64,000 nucleotides of DNA. Source: UBA1672 sp050633645. GTDB lineage: Bacteria > Pseudomonadota > Alphaproteobacteria > Micavibrionales > Micavibrionaceae. The notes under the pieces are model-generated. The model did not search any database. It had not been told where the DNA came from and saw nothing but the letters and a program-made list of their open reading frames with translations. Positions 26,068 to 34,769 of the stretch are shown here, piece by piece. Numbering within the stretch: the stretch's first letter is position 1; each line of letters opens with the position of its first letter. Where the stretch lies: the NCBI GenBank assembly GCA_050633645.1, contig JBOEGX010000004.1:310001-374000 (forward strand), given 5' to 3'. A program made the translations under genes and the position numbers.

Positions 26068-29000
26068 CTACTCAAACAACACCCGCCGCACAATGCCAGG
26101 CGTTAAAACAGAGAGCGGGTTCACAAATATTTCGGGGGCATCGGCCTCCCCCTTCACACTATAGGTCGCGGCAAAAACTCCGCCCGACCCACCTGTTAAA
26201 ATATCCCCGATCAACGGTATAGAGCCAATAATCTCATTCACCAAAGACATCGGAACAACCGTCCCCGAAACATCAATATAACGCCGCGCATTATCAAATT
26301 CACCCGCAAATAAAATACCCAAAGAATTCCCCGATGTACGCCCATCTTTAATCTTAAGCAAACTCCCACCCGCGCGATAAATCCACGTATAATTCGCTTC
26401 TAACTTCTCAAACGCAAGCCCATCACTAGTGAGCGCTTCCCCAATTCCCGTAAGCGATAATATGCTCAGGATTTTTGTCAAAGACGGCGCTTTTACAACT
26501 TTGAAGTCCTTAATCTCCGCCTTACCACGAATATTATAATCACCATCCCCATCCGCAGGCGCGCCATTAATTTCCATCACACCACCACGAATATTATTAT
26601 AAACCTGAAACGCCTTGAGCACCGCCCCCGCATCTCCCGCCTTAAGGCTAAAGTTACGCCGCCCCTGCGCGTCAGGTTTAAATCGCGCAGAAATCAAGCC
26701 CTTGCCAACCGCACCATCCATTTCCATCACATTGAACCGCCCCTGCCCATCAACATCAAAATACAGCCGAACATCGCGCACGCTTTCCTCTGGCGCGGTA
26801 AGCATATTCGTCGCACTTACCGTAATTTTCATCGGCGGTTCATTATATACGCCCTTATTTTCATCTTCCGCCATAAAGGGTTGCGCGTCTAAAACACTGG
26901 CCTTTATATTGATACTAGCCGTCCCGTTTTTATCAAAGGAAAAACCGATACCCCCCTTCGTATCCCCCACAACAAATGCCTTAGCCGAACCGCTTAAAAG
27001 CTCAGTCTTGCCTTTTATCTGCTGGAATTTAATATTCGCTTTGGATAAAGAAAAACGCTCCGCATCCCCATCAAGGTCCATAATTTTTTGCAAAACACCC
27101 TTTTTAAAATGCGCCGTAAAATTCGCACTGCCCTTTGCTCCCGATTTTTTTTCATACCCAAATGGCTCAACAAAAAACACCGACGGCGTAAGATCTGCCT
27201 TCACTTGCGCCTTTGCGGTTTTATCGCGGTACGATGTATAAACAAGATCAATCCCTGCCGACCCTTCTAAAAACTCGCTCAAATCAATGCCAAGCTGCGA
27301 CCTTATATTTGGATCAGCCGTGATTTTTGCCTTAATTTTTTCTTTGAACGCCTTGCCCTCACTATTCAAAAAAGTCTGCCACTCAAAATCCATTGCACGC
27401 TTATCAAGGCTCGCAGCACCCTTCATCACAACAACGCCGTCTTTAATCGAAAACGCCAAAGCCTCACCGCCCAAATCCAGCGTCTCCACAACATCAGGCA
27501 AAACAACCTTCTTTAATGTGCCTTCAACACCAATCTTAAAATCTTTAATCTTCACATCTTTTTGTGTCGGGAAATTAAGCCACAACGCCAAATCCGCGCT
27601 CCCCTTAACCTGCTTTAAATCCATATCAATGCGATCACCCAAATTAATCGGATCTTTCGAGATGAATTTAAGAATGTCGACAACATCACCGCCCAAATCA
27701 ATATTCATATCCACGCCGCCCTCACCCACGGCGACAACCTTATCAAAAACCAGTTTCGCCTTGGATACGGGCATTTTGCCAATCTTACCTTTGGTAATAT
27801 CAATCGATAGCTCATCCGTTTTCAGATCAAACGTCCCCACGCCCGAAACCCCCGTCGCAGGGTCAAGGGGGCTACGATAGTCAACATCCATACCCTCCGC
27901 AGCGAACCCCGCCAGAACATTCTGCACATCAAAATCCCACCCACCATCATCAGGTATTTTCTGCGCCACAAGGTCAAGGCTCGCCGTAATATCTTTAAAA
28001 ACGCCCTTGGACATTTTTTGAACGATCCATTCCTCACTCCCATCTCCGCGCAACGCTTTCGGCCATAACGGATCAATAAGCGATTGCCGCGCCTCATCAA
28101 TCCAAAGCTTAACAGGACCACGGACAAGCATATCAGGCTTACCAAAATCTTCATGCGTGATATCACCCTGAACATTCACACGAATACCACCAAGCGTCAC
28201 CGCCGTATCATAAAGGCGCAATGCTTTGGCAACATAGCTATAACTCGCATGAATCGAGAACGCCTCATAAGGCACGGGATTATCCCAAACATCCGAATGT
28301 ACCAAACTCCCCTCTGCGGATGTCACCGACAAACGAATATCAGACGGCATAAATGTCTCATCCAAAATAGTCTCAACATGCGCGTCTATAATAATATCAT
28401 TCTGCCCAAGCGCAGCCAGCTCAGGAATATTACCCGCAAAACCTTGTAAAGCCACATTCTGCAAATCCGCACTAAGCATGACATTCTTATCATCCCAGAT
28501 ATAATTCACATCCGCATTCAAATAAGATTCATCTAACCCAACATCAGGCAGGCGCGCACGCACCTCCCCCTTCATGCCCTCATTGGTACTATAGAATCCT
28601 ACATTAAATTCGGGCAAAGACCATGACCTCTTCGTCACATGATCATCAATTCGCAATTTCGCATTTGCTATTTCAAACGCCCTAAGCCGCGAAATAATTG
28701 ACTCATGCGCGGATTCATACCCTGGGCGCGCAAGATACCCAAACAAACGCGTTGTAAATTCAATTTTGTCATCTTCCTTAACGGGACCATATGGACGCTC
28801 GCCCAGATCCAATGAAAACCCCTGCGCACTGCGTGTAATTTGTAATGTCGGCTGCTTTAAAACAATCGCTTTTGGCATGACCTTGCCAATCAACAACCCA
28901 TAACGTGAAAAACTAATCGCGACCTCATCAACTGATAAAATCACCGCATGATTTTTATTCAGGAGTTGCCCGCCCCTTAATTGTAAATACAGCGCATCGG

Positions 29001-29343
29001 TTAAATCAGGCCAATACAGGACGGCACGCTCCATCCGCGCATAATTCCCTGATTCATTATCACGCATCGCATCTTGGATATAATCCTTGGCAAAACTAAT
29101 ATCGAGCGGAGAGCTATGCACACGCCAAACAAAACCTGCCACGGCCATAACCCCGACAAGCGCCACAAGAAGCGAGATCTTGACGCTAAACGCACTAAAA
29201 TGCCACGCAAAATGGAAAAGTCTGTTTTTCAAAATAAAGGCAACCCATGCAAAGGAATTAAGACGAAACAATTCTATAACACGGCAACAGATTTGACCAC
29301 ACACGGAATATGCATTACGGATAAAACCCACGATATAATTCAT
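26068..29343 (-). CDS. AsmA-like / DUF3971-type giant envelope protein
   Basis: The protein is about 1091 residues: an N-terminal membrane anchor (near residues 55-80), then a long series of beta-strand repeats, and a C-terminal AsmA-like domain. The last part contains the conserved pattern IDVSGTVVPMSLVNEIIGSIPLIGDIL, GGVFAATYSVKGEADAPEIFVNPLS and PGIVRR, seen in alphaproteobacterial relatives. AsmA/YhdP/TamB-type proteins are thought to bridge lipids between the inner and outer membranes. The start is uncertain: the ATG at 29343 is closest to the divergent bcp gene and lacks a clear ribosome site. The frame to 29427 would overlap bcp. Confidence 0.82.
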   Translation of the reverse strand: MNYIVGFIRNAYSVCGQICCRVIELFRLNSFAWVAFILKNRLFHFAWHFSAFSVKISLLVALVGVMAVAGFVWRVHSSPLDISFAKDYIQDAMRDNESGNYARMERAVLYWPDLTDALYLQLRGGQLLNKNHAVILSVDEVAISFSRYGLLIGKVMPKAIVLKQPTLQITRSAQGFSLDLGERPYGPVKEDDKIEFTTRLFGYLARPGYESAHESIISRLRAFEIANAKLRIDDHVTKRSWSLPEFNVGFYSTNEGMKGEVRARLPDVGLDESYLNADVNYIWDDKNVMLSADLQNVALQGFAGNIPELAALGQNDIIIDAHVETILDETFMPSDIRLSVTSAEGSLVHSDVWDNPVPYEAFSIHASYSYVAKALRLYDTAVTLGGIRVNVQGDITHEDFGKPDMLVRGPVKLWIDEARQSLIDPLWPKALRGDGSEEWIVQKMSKGVFKDITASLDLVAQKIPDDGGWDFDVQNVLAGFAAEGMDVDYRSPLDPATGVSGVGTFDLKTDELSIDITKGKIGKMPVSKAKLVFDKVVAVGEGGVDMNIDLGGDVVDILKFISKDPINLGDRIDMDLKQVKGSADLALWLNFPTQKDVKIKDFKIGVEGTLKKVVLPDVVETLDLGGEALAFSIKDGVVVMKGAASLDKRAMDFEWQTFLNSEGKAFKEKIKAKITADPNIRSQLGIDLSEFLEGSAGIDLVYTSYRDKTAKAQVKADLTPSVFFVEPFGYEKKSGAKGSANFTAHFKKGVLQKIMDLDGDAERFSLSKANIKFQQIKGKTELLSGSAKAFVVGDTKGGIGFSFDKNGTASINIKASVLDAQPFMAEDENKGVYNEPPMKITVSATNMLTAPEESVRDVRLYFDVDGQGRFNVMEMDGAVGKGLISARFKPDAQGRRNFSLKAGDAGAVLKAFQVYNNIRGGVMEINGAPADGDGDYNIRGKAEIKDFKVVKAPSLTKILSILSLTGIGEALTSDGLAFEKLEANYTWIYRAGGSLLKIKDGRTSGNSLGILFAGEFDNARRYIDVSGTVVPMSLVNEIIGSIPLIGDILTGGSGGVFAATYSVKGEADAPEIFVNPLSVLTPGIVRRVLFE

Positions 29344-29356
29344 CAGGAGACAAAAA

Positions 29357-29824
29357 ATGACCGCATTAAAAATCGGCGACGCCGCGCCAGACTTTACCCT
29401 CCCCACAGATGGAGGCGGCGAACTCACGCTTTCTGAGCTGCGCGGGAAAAACGTGGTGCTGTATTTTTACCCCAAAGACAACACCCCCGGATGCACGACA
29501 GAATCTTGTGACTTCCGCGACGCGATGCCGGATTTTGAAAAGCTGGACGCCGAAATAATCGGAGTATCAAAATGCAGCGTTAAAAAACACGATAATTTCA
29601 AAGCAAAATATAATTTCAACTTCCCCCTCGCTTCTGACGAAAACGGAAATATGTGTGAGGACTATGGCGTATGGCAGGAAAAAACCATGATGGGTAAAAA
29701 ATACATGGGCATCGTCCGCTCCACCTTCCTCATCAACAAAGACGGTAAAATCACAAACATCTGGTCACCCGTTAAGGTCAAAGGCCATGTTGATGATGTG
29801 AAAACAATATTATCCAACCAATAA
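29357..29824 (+). CDS. bcp: Thiol peroxidase, bacterioferritin comigratory protein type
   Basis: This peroxiredoxin reduces hydroperoxides. The catalytic site is PGCTTESCDFRD, with peroxidatic Cys and resolving Cys five residues apart as in atypical 2-Cys Bcp/PrxQ. The conserved Arg lies in GIVRSTFLI. It has 155 residues and no signal peptide, so it is cytoplasmic. AGGAGA stands 6 bases before the ATG. Its start lies 14 bases from the divergent AsmA-like gene, so promoter elements must overlap coding sequence. Confidence 0.94.
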   Translation: MTALKIGDAAPDFTLPTDGGGELTLSELRGKNVVLYFYPKDNTPGCTTESCDFRDAMPDFEKLDAEIIGVSKCSVKKHDNFKAKYNFNFPLASDENGNMCEDYGVWQEKTMMGKKYMGIVRSTFLINKDGKITNIWSPVKVKGHVDDVKTILSNQ

Positions 29825-29854
29825 AAAAAAGCGGGGCGATAAACCCCACTTTTC
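29825..29854 (+). terminator. Rho-independent terminator after bcp
   Basis: An A-run, then AGCGGGG (29830-29836), a 7-base loop, CCCCACTTTT (29844-29853). The stem has four G-C pairs, one C/A mismatch and four further pairs, and ends in a T-run. It directly follows the bcp stop. Confidence 0.7.
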
Positions 29855-29883
29855 AATTCACTTTAAAAGTGATTTGGCTTTGT

Positions 29884-29950
29884 CTTCTGGCTAGGCGCAA
29901 GCAACGCAGTATAGAAACCTATATAAGTTGCGCAGCAACAACACCAGAAG
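29884..29950. repeat. Branched inverted repeat, possible RNA structure
   Basis: Outer arms CTTCTGG (29884-29890) and CCAGAAG (29944-29950) are perfect. Inside are two perfect small hairpins, TATAG-AAAC-CTATA (29910-29923) and GTTGC-GCA-GCAAC (29927-29939). The outer arms can be extended imperfectly outward. The element lies between the bcp terminator and the end of the convergent hydrolase gene. Confidence 0.4.
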
Positions 29951-29971
29951 GCAAATGCGAATTACTTTTCC

Positions 29972-30640
29972 TTACGCCGCCGCCTTAACGGGAACGGTCA
30001 ATCCACTATTCGCCTTGTTCATATGATCATGAACATGATCAATCATTAGATCTATATTGTTATGGAAGAAATGATTGGCGCTTGGAAGAACACGAAAATC
30101 AAGATCAATCCCCTTTTGCAAATGCAAACGCTCAACCAGATCCGCGACATCCTGCTCTGGCACAACGTCATCACGTCCACCATGCAAAATCAGACCAGAA
30201 GTCGGGCACGGCGCCAAAAACGCGAAATCATCAGTATGCGCAGGTGGAGCAACAGAAACAAATCCTGCAATCTCTGGACGGCGCATCAAAAGCTGCATCC
30301 CGATCCACGCGCCAAATGAAAACCCGGCAATCCATACATATGGCGCATTCGGGTTAATTTCTTGCATCCAATCAAGCGCAGAAGCCGCATCGCTCAACTC
30401 CCCCTCACCATCGTCAAAGACACCTTGCGAACGGCCTACACCGCGAAAGTTAAAACGAAGCACGGAAAATCCACGCGCAACATACGCTTGAAATAAGGCA
30501 TGCGTAATCTTATTATTCATTGTTCCGCCATGTTGCGGGTTCGGGTGAAGAACCAACGCCAACGGGGCATCTTTTACTTTTGAGTGATGGTAACGACCTT
30601 CAAGGCGGCCGCATGGACCATTTAGGATAACTTCGGGCAT
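29972..30640 (-). CDS. Alpha/beta hydrolase
   Basis: This protein of 222 residues has the alpha/beta hydrolase layout: the early LHPNPQHGGTMNNKI strand and loop, FRGVGRSQGVFDDGEGE, and nucleophile elbow GFSFGAWIG. LHGGRDDVVPEQDV carries the acid Asp and SANHFFHN the catalytic His. It resembles the soluble YfbB/YtmA-like 'alpha/beta hydrolase with LHPNPQHGG' family. Natural substrate is unknown. The ATG at 30640 has AGAGGTT upstream; the longer frame to 30865 is not supported. Confidence 0.87.
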   Translation of the reverse strand: MPEVILNGPCGRLEGRYHHSKVKDAPLALVLHPNPQHGGTMNNKITHALFQAYVARGFSVLRFNFRGVGRSQGVFDDGEGELSDAASALDWMQEINPNAPYVWIAGFSFGAWIGMQLLMRRPEIAGFVSVAPPAHTDDFAFLAPCPTSGLILHGGRDDVVPEQDVADLVERLHLQKGIDLDFRVLPSANHFFHNNIDLMIDHVHDHMNKANSGLTVPVKAAA

Positions 30641-30811
30641 TCGATAACCTCTATTATTATTTCGTTTCGGTACAATTTCGTATATAAATACGGCACATAA
30701 CATAAAACTGCTTCTGTGCATGACCCAGATGTATATTAGAGTATTACAAAGAAGTCTACAAATTTCTAATAAGCCATTGAAATATAATGTGGATAATACG
30801 ATTGTGAGATA

Positions 30812-31942
30812 ATGAAAAAACAAATTTACCTTGATTACAACGCAAGCGCACCCCTGCGCCCCCATGCAAAAGAGGCAATGCTCGGCGTTTTATCGGTTAA
30901 AAACGGAGCATTAAACGCGTCATCCGTCCACAGCTTCGGCCGCGAAGGCCGCAAAATCATCGAGCACGCTCGCGAAAACGTCGCAAAACTCGTAAGTGCC
31001 GATACCAACCAAGTCCTCTTCAACAGCAGCGCAACCGAGGGCAACAACACGGTTATCCGTCATTTTGCAGAAAACTTTCCCGATGACATCATTTTAATTT
31101 CTGCCGCCGAACACCCTTCAATTTTGGAACTGGCGCAAATTTACAAAAACATTAAAATCATTCCCGTCGATGAAAACGGATTGGTCGAAACCACCACTCT
31201 GGAATCCGCACTCAAAGACAACAAAACATCTTTGGTTTCCTGCATTTGGGTGAACAACGAAACAGGTTCAATACAAAACGTATCGGATTTATGCAAAAAA
31301 GCGCATGAAAACGGCGCATTTTTCCACACTGACGCCACACAAGCCGTCGGCCGCATTACCACAAACACAAAAGAAAACGCCATCGATTTCATGACAATTT
31401 CATCCCATAAAATTGGTGGACCACAAGGCGCAGGTGCGCTCATCCTTGGGCTATGCGGGCCAACGCCAACCCTGCTCCATGGCGGCGGTCAGGAAAAATC
31501 CGCCCGCGCAGGCACGGAAAACATCGCCGCCATAGCGGGCTTTGGCGCGGCGGCAAAAGAGGCGCTTGAACACCTCAATCATTATCAGGCTCTAGGCCAG
31601 TGGCGCGACGAATTAGAATGCAAAATCAAAAACATATCTCCCGAAGCTGTCATCCATTGTGAAAACGCGAACCGCGTGTCCAACACATGCTTTTTCAGCC
31701 TCCCCAATGCAAACGCCCAAACCATGCTCATGGCCTTTGACCTCGAAGGAATAGCCATCAGCAACGGCTCGGCTTGCTCCAGCGGCACAGTCAAGCCAAG
31801 CACAACATTAAAAGCCATGGGAACCTCTGAAACAATATCAAATAGCGCCCTGAGAATCTCTTTAGGATGGGCAAGCGAGAAAAGTGATATTGACGCATTC
31901 ATAAAAGCATGGGAAAAGATATATATGCGCGTCAAAATATAA
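30812..31942 (+). CDS. Cysteine desulfurase (NifS/IscS family)
   Basis: This PLP enzyme removes sulfur from cysteine for Fe-S clusters or tRNA thiolation. The PLP lysine is in SSHKIGGPQGAG, and the catalytic Cys loop is SNGSACSSGTVKPS. The N-terminus YLDYNASAPLRP and HTDATQAVG are also typical. The 376 residues fit group I desulfurases. It stands 22 bases before a 2Fe-2S ferredoxin gene, which supports an Fe-S assembly role. No isc or suf genes are visible in the window. Confidence 0.93.
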   Translation: MKKQIYLDYNASAPLRPHAKEAMLGVLSVKNGALNASSVHSFGREGRKIIEHARENVAKLVSADTNQVLFNSSATEGNNTVIRHFAENFPDDIILISAAEHPSILELAQIYKNIKIIPVDENGLVETTTLESALKDNKTSLVSCIWVNNETGSIQNVSDLCKKAHENGAFFHTDATQAVGRITTNTKENAIDFMTISSHKIGGPQGAGALILGLCGPTPTLLHGGGQEKSARAGTENIAAIAGFGAAAKEALEHLNHYQALGQWRDELECKIKNISPEAVIHCENANRVSNTCFFSLPNANAQTMLMAFDLEGIAISNGSACSSGTVKPSTTLKAMGTSETISNSALRISLGWASEKSDIDAFIKAWEKIYMRVKI

Positions 31943-31964
31943 TTTTTAAGGACCACAGAAAAAC

Positions 31965-32303
31965 ATGCCCACAATTAACGTGATAAAAAAAGACGGATCA
32001 ACCAAACAAATCACCGCCGAAAATGGCTGGTCACTCATGGAAGTCTTGCGCGATGCTGGCTTTGACGCGATTGAAGGCGCATGCGGCGGCTCCATGGCTT
32101 GCGCGACATGCCATATGTATATCCACCCTGATTGGACCGATAAAGTCGAAGCAGAAGATAATTCACAATGCGAGGAAGAAGAAGACATGCTCGATCTTGC
32201 CTTTGATATCACCGAATATTCGCGCCTCGGCTGCCAAATCCGTATGAGCGATACACTCGATGGCATTATCGTCGCCATCCCTGGCGCAAAAACAGATTGG
32301 TAA
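31965..32303 (+). CDS. 2Fe-2S ferredoxin
   Basis: The 112-residue electron carrier has the cluster ligands in CGGSMACATC and a fourth Cys in RLGCQIRMS, the adrenodoxin-type plant/vertebrate ferredoxin pattern used in Isc-type Fe-S assembly and in P450 electron transfer. It is coupled to the cysteine desulfurase gene just before it, which suggests reduction of the sulfur or the nascent cluster. It is cytoplasmic, with an acidic surface (EEEEDMLDLA). Confidence 0.93.
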   Translation: MPTINVIKKDGSTKQITAENGWSLMEVLRDAGFDAIEGACGGSMACATCHMYIHPDWTDKVEAEDNSQCEEEEDMLDLAFDITEYSRLGCQIRMSDTLDGIIVAIPGAKTDW

Positions 32304-32315
32304 GGGTCTAAAAAA

Positions 32316-32600
32316 ATGATCCGTCATATCGTATTATTCACCGCAAAAACTCCCGAAAACTTAGACTCCGTCTATAATGGACTCAAAACTCTTGAAACAA
32401 TACAAGGAAACTGGGTTTTAACCGTCACAAAAAACGATAAAATCGACCAAATTGCCAATGATATAGACGTTGTGGTCTATGGCGAATTCCCGGACCAAAA
32501 TGCACTAACGGAATATAAATCACACCAAACCTATAATGATGCCATTAAAATGGTTCGCCCCTTACGCGACAAACGCATAGCCGTTGACATTCCCGCCTGA
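32316..32600 (+). CDS. Dabb family (stress-responsive A/B barrel) protein
   Basis: The 94-residue protein begins MIRHIVLFTAK, the usual Dabb start with the conserved His, and ends with an RPLRDKRIAVD-like strand. Dabb proteins form dimeric alpha/beta barrels with varied or unknown roles, including cyclases and stress proteins. It starts 12 bases after the ferredoxin stop and continues that operon. Confidence 0.8.
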   Translation: MIRHIVLFTAKTPENLDSVYNGLKTLETIQGNWVLTVTKNDKIDQIANDIDVVVYGEFPDQNALTEYKSHQTYNDAIKMVRPLRDKRIAVDIPA

Positions 32601-32655
32601 TCAGGGAACAATAACCACAGAAATAGAAATACGAACAATCAAAGGTAGAATATCT

Positions 32656-33222
32656 TTGTCCTCATCAATACATAATAAGCCACCACCCTATGACCTTTCA
32701 AACTTCACCATTTTGGTGGTTGAAGACTCCCCCTATATGCAAGGGCTTGTCACCTCAATGCTCAAGATTTTCGGCGTTGGAGATATACTAAATTGCAACG
32801 ATGCCCGAGAAGCCATGGACTTGCTCACCATCACCCAAGCCCGTACAAAAAGCCGCTATGTCAATAATATCGACATCGTTTTAACAGATTGGCTTATGCC
32901 AAATGGCTCTGGCAAAGAACTTCTACAATGGATCAGATATAATGATAAAGACGCCATCCGCTTCCTCCCCGTGATTGTCGTAAGTGGTTTCACAACTGAA
33001 ACAGTGACCAACAAAACGCGCGATTTGGGCGCGCATGAAATTCTGGTAAAGCCCATTTCCGCAAATGGCCTCGCCTCAAGAGTTTGCAACGTCATTAATC
33101 GCCCCCGTAAGTTTATCAACGCCCCGGCATATTTCGGCCCTGACCGCCGCCGCCAACAAATACCTTACGAAGGAAATAACAAACGCATAACCAATCCCAC
33201 AATCGTGGAGCGTGAGATATGA
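32656..33222 (+). CDS. Single-domain response regulator with basic tail
   Basis: A receiver domain of the CheY type covers about residues 15-145: the acidic pocket in ILVVEDSPYM, the phospho-acceptor Asp in DIVLTDWLMP, the switch Ser in VIVVSGFTT and the Lys in ILVKPIS. A C-terminal tail of about 40 residues (GPDRRRQQ...) carries no known output domain. The start is uncertain: I use the TTG at 32656, which has AAAGG upstream; the frame stays open back to a TTG at 32584. It overlaps the Hpt gene by 4 bases (ATGA), so the pair is coupled. Confidence 0.75.
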   Translation: MSSSIHNKPPPYDLSNFTILVVEDSPYMQGLVTSMLKIFGVGDILNCNDAREAMDLLTITQARTKSRYVNNIDIVLTDWLMPNGSGKELLQWIRYNDKDAIRFLPVIVVSGFTTETVTNKTRDLGAHEILVKPISANGLASRVCNVINRPRKFINAPAYFGPDRRRQQIPYEGNNKRITNPTIVEREI

Positions 33223-33731
33223 ACGAAGAAGACGACTACAATGTTGAAATCATTAAAATCCGTGGCTCGTTAAAAAATAAACTCGGCGCGTTGCGCGTCC
33301 CCACAAATGAAGACGGATATCTGGCAGAAGAAAACATAGAAGAAGCGGATTCCTTAATCAACGAGATGTGCAAAACCTGCCTCGACGATATTGGCCGGAA
33401 TTTGGATCTCCTCTCTCAAAGCTGGAAAGCAATGCAAGACCTCCCTGATGGTGAGGCGCGCTCATCCCGAGCTCAAGAAATTTTCACATATTCCCATGAA
33501 ATAAAAGACATAGGCTCTCTTTGCGGTTATACCCTCGCCGCCCATTTCGCGGAATCTTTACGCGATTACATCGCCGAAACCGCACTGAACCTTAAAAATC
33601 AACGCATCATCATTCAGGCACACGTGGATGCCATGACCGTCGTTTATAAAAATGACCTAAAAGACGATGGCGGCCCCGCCGCAGATGAACTCAAAAAAAT
33701 GGTCAAAGTCGCTATTAATAAATATCATTAA
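33219..33731 (+). CDS. Hpt-like phosphotransfer protein
   Basis: This helical protein of 170 residues carries the Hpt-type sequence YSHEIKDIGSLCGYTLAAHF, with the likely phospho-acceptor His93. The rest is helical and acidic. It is translationally coupled to the upstream receiver-domain gene, so the two probably exchange phosphate. No histidine kinase gene is nearby, so a kinase encoded elsewhere would feed the pair. Hpt assignment is by pattern and context. Confidence 0.65.
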   Translation: MNEEDDYNVEIIKIRGSLKNKLGALRVPTNEDGYLAEENIEEADSLINEMCKTCLDDIGRNLDLLSQSWKAMQDLPDGEARSSRAQEIFTYSHEIKDIGSLCGYTLAAHFAESLRDYIAETALNLKNQRIIIQAHVDAMTVVYKNDLKDDGGPAADELKKMVKVAINKYH

Positions 33732-33845
33732 AAAATATTTGCATCGCGCACCAATTATATGAATAATATCCTATAAACGCGCTTCCACGCCTATAGTCGT
33801 TTGACTTTACTTTGTGACAAGCCGCAAGCAACAACAATCAGAAAC

Positions 33846-33972
33846 AAACTGATAAACCGCATTTTACACCAAAAACGAACTGATAAAAAACCGTATAAAA
33901 TCAATCACTTAAAAAGCCACCTAAAAGGACACACACAACGAACTGAAAGATGGAACTGATAAAACGAACTGA
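33846..33972 (+). repeat. Five spaced copies of a GAACTGA motif
   Basis: The gap between the Hpt gene and the MBL hydrolase gene holds AAACTGATAAA (33846), GAACTGATAAAA (33877), GAACTGAAA (33940), GAACTGATAAAA (33953) and GAACTGA (33966). Spacings are irregular, 13 to 63 bases. All copies are direct. Unknown role; could be binding sites or decayed tandem repeats. Confidence 0.5.
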
Positions 33973-33977
33973 AGCCA

Positions 33978-34769
33978 TTACAATTCAAAAGCCAAACCGT
34001 CATAGGCGGGATAAAAGCCAACAGGCAACTCATCGCACAATGTTTTATAATCCATCGCCGAAGACAAACAGGTGACATAGACACTCTTCGCGCCAATATA
34101 ATCATTATACTCGTACAACGCCTTCAAATTCGCATGAACCGCATTGTCGTCCGCATGGTAGCCCGCGCCATCAACAACCCAAATATCAGAGCCTTTAATA
34201 ACATCAAGCGCTTTTTGATCAAGAGTCTTCATGTCCACGCTATACGCCAAAGAACCAAAACGATACCCAACGGACATGCAAGACCCGTGATCCATCTCAT
34301 AAGGAATAAATTCTATATCTTTAAAGTTTTGAACCCGCCCATATTGCGCCGCATCAAAGACATGCGCATCCAACATCGGCGGATAATAGCGTTCATTATT
34401 CCCGCCCTTAAACAAATAATGAAATTTCAAAAGAATTTCCTCAAGGCTTTCTTTATGCCCAAAGCAAGGAATAGATTTCCGCTCATTTCTGAAAAACATA
34501 GAGCGCAAATCATCAATCCCGTGGCAATGATCACTGTGGTGATGCGTATAAAAAACACCATCCAACGCACTAATATCAAACGCATTCATCTGATGACGAA
34601 AATCTGCGCCCGTATCAATAATCACCGTGGCATCATCAGACTGCACCGCCAGACACGCACGATTACGCCTGTTTTTCGGCTCGCTCGGATCACACATCCC
34701 CCAGTAATTTCCAACCGAAGGCGTACCCGATGAATTTCCGCATCCTAAAACTGTGATTTTAAGGCTCAT
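33978..34769 (-). CDS. MBL-fold metallo-hydrolase (PhnP-like)
   Basis: The beta-lactamase-fold hydrolase has the metal site HHHSDHCHGIDDL near residue 85, the early LGCGNSSGTPSVG strand and the usual late His and Asp. Such proteins include PhnP cyclic phosphodiesterase and related phosphodiesterases. It overlaps tatD by 4 bases and continues the metG-tatD operon, an arrangement seen in many Alphaproteobacteria. Substrate not known. Confidence 0.9.
   Translation of the reverse strand: MSLKITVLGCGNSSGTPSVGNYWGMCDPSEPKNRRNRACLAVQSDDATVIIDTGADFRHQMNAFDISALDGVFYTHHHSDHCHGIDDLRSMFFRNERKSIPCFGHKESLEEILLKFHYLFKGGNNERYYPPMLDAHVFDAAQYGRVQNFKDIEFIPYEMDHGSCMSVGYRFGSLAYSVDMKTLDQKALDVIKGSDIWVVDGAGYHADDNAVHANLKALYEYNDYIGAKSVYVTCLSSAMDYKTLCDELPVGFYPAYDGLAFEL

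Noticed and set aside
26068..29427. Start of the AsmA-like protein at 29427
   Set aside because: It would overlap the start of bcp by 71 bases and adds residues of low-complexity type.
29884..29950. tRNA-like cloverleaf
   Set aside because: The outer stem is 7 bp like an acceptor stem, but the inner loops have 3-4 bases instead of 7, and there is no T-loop GTTCGA or CCA.
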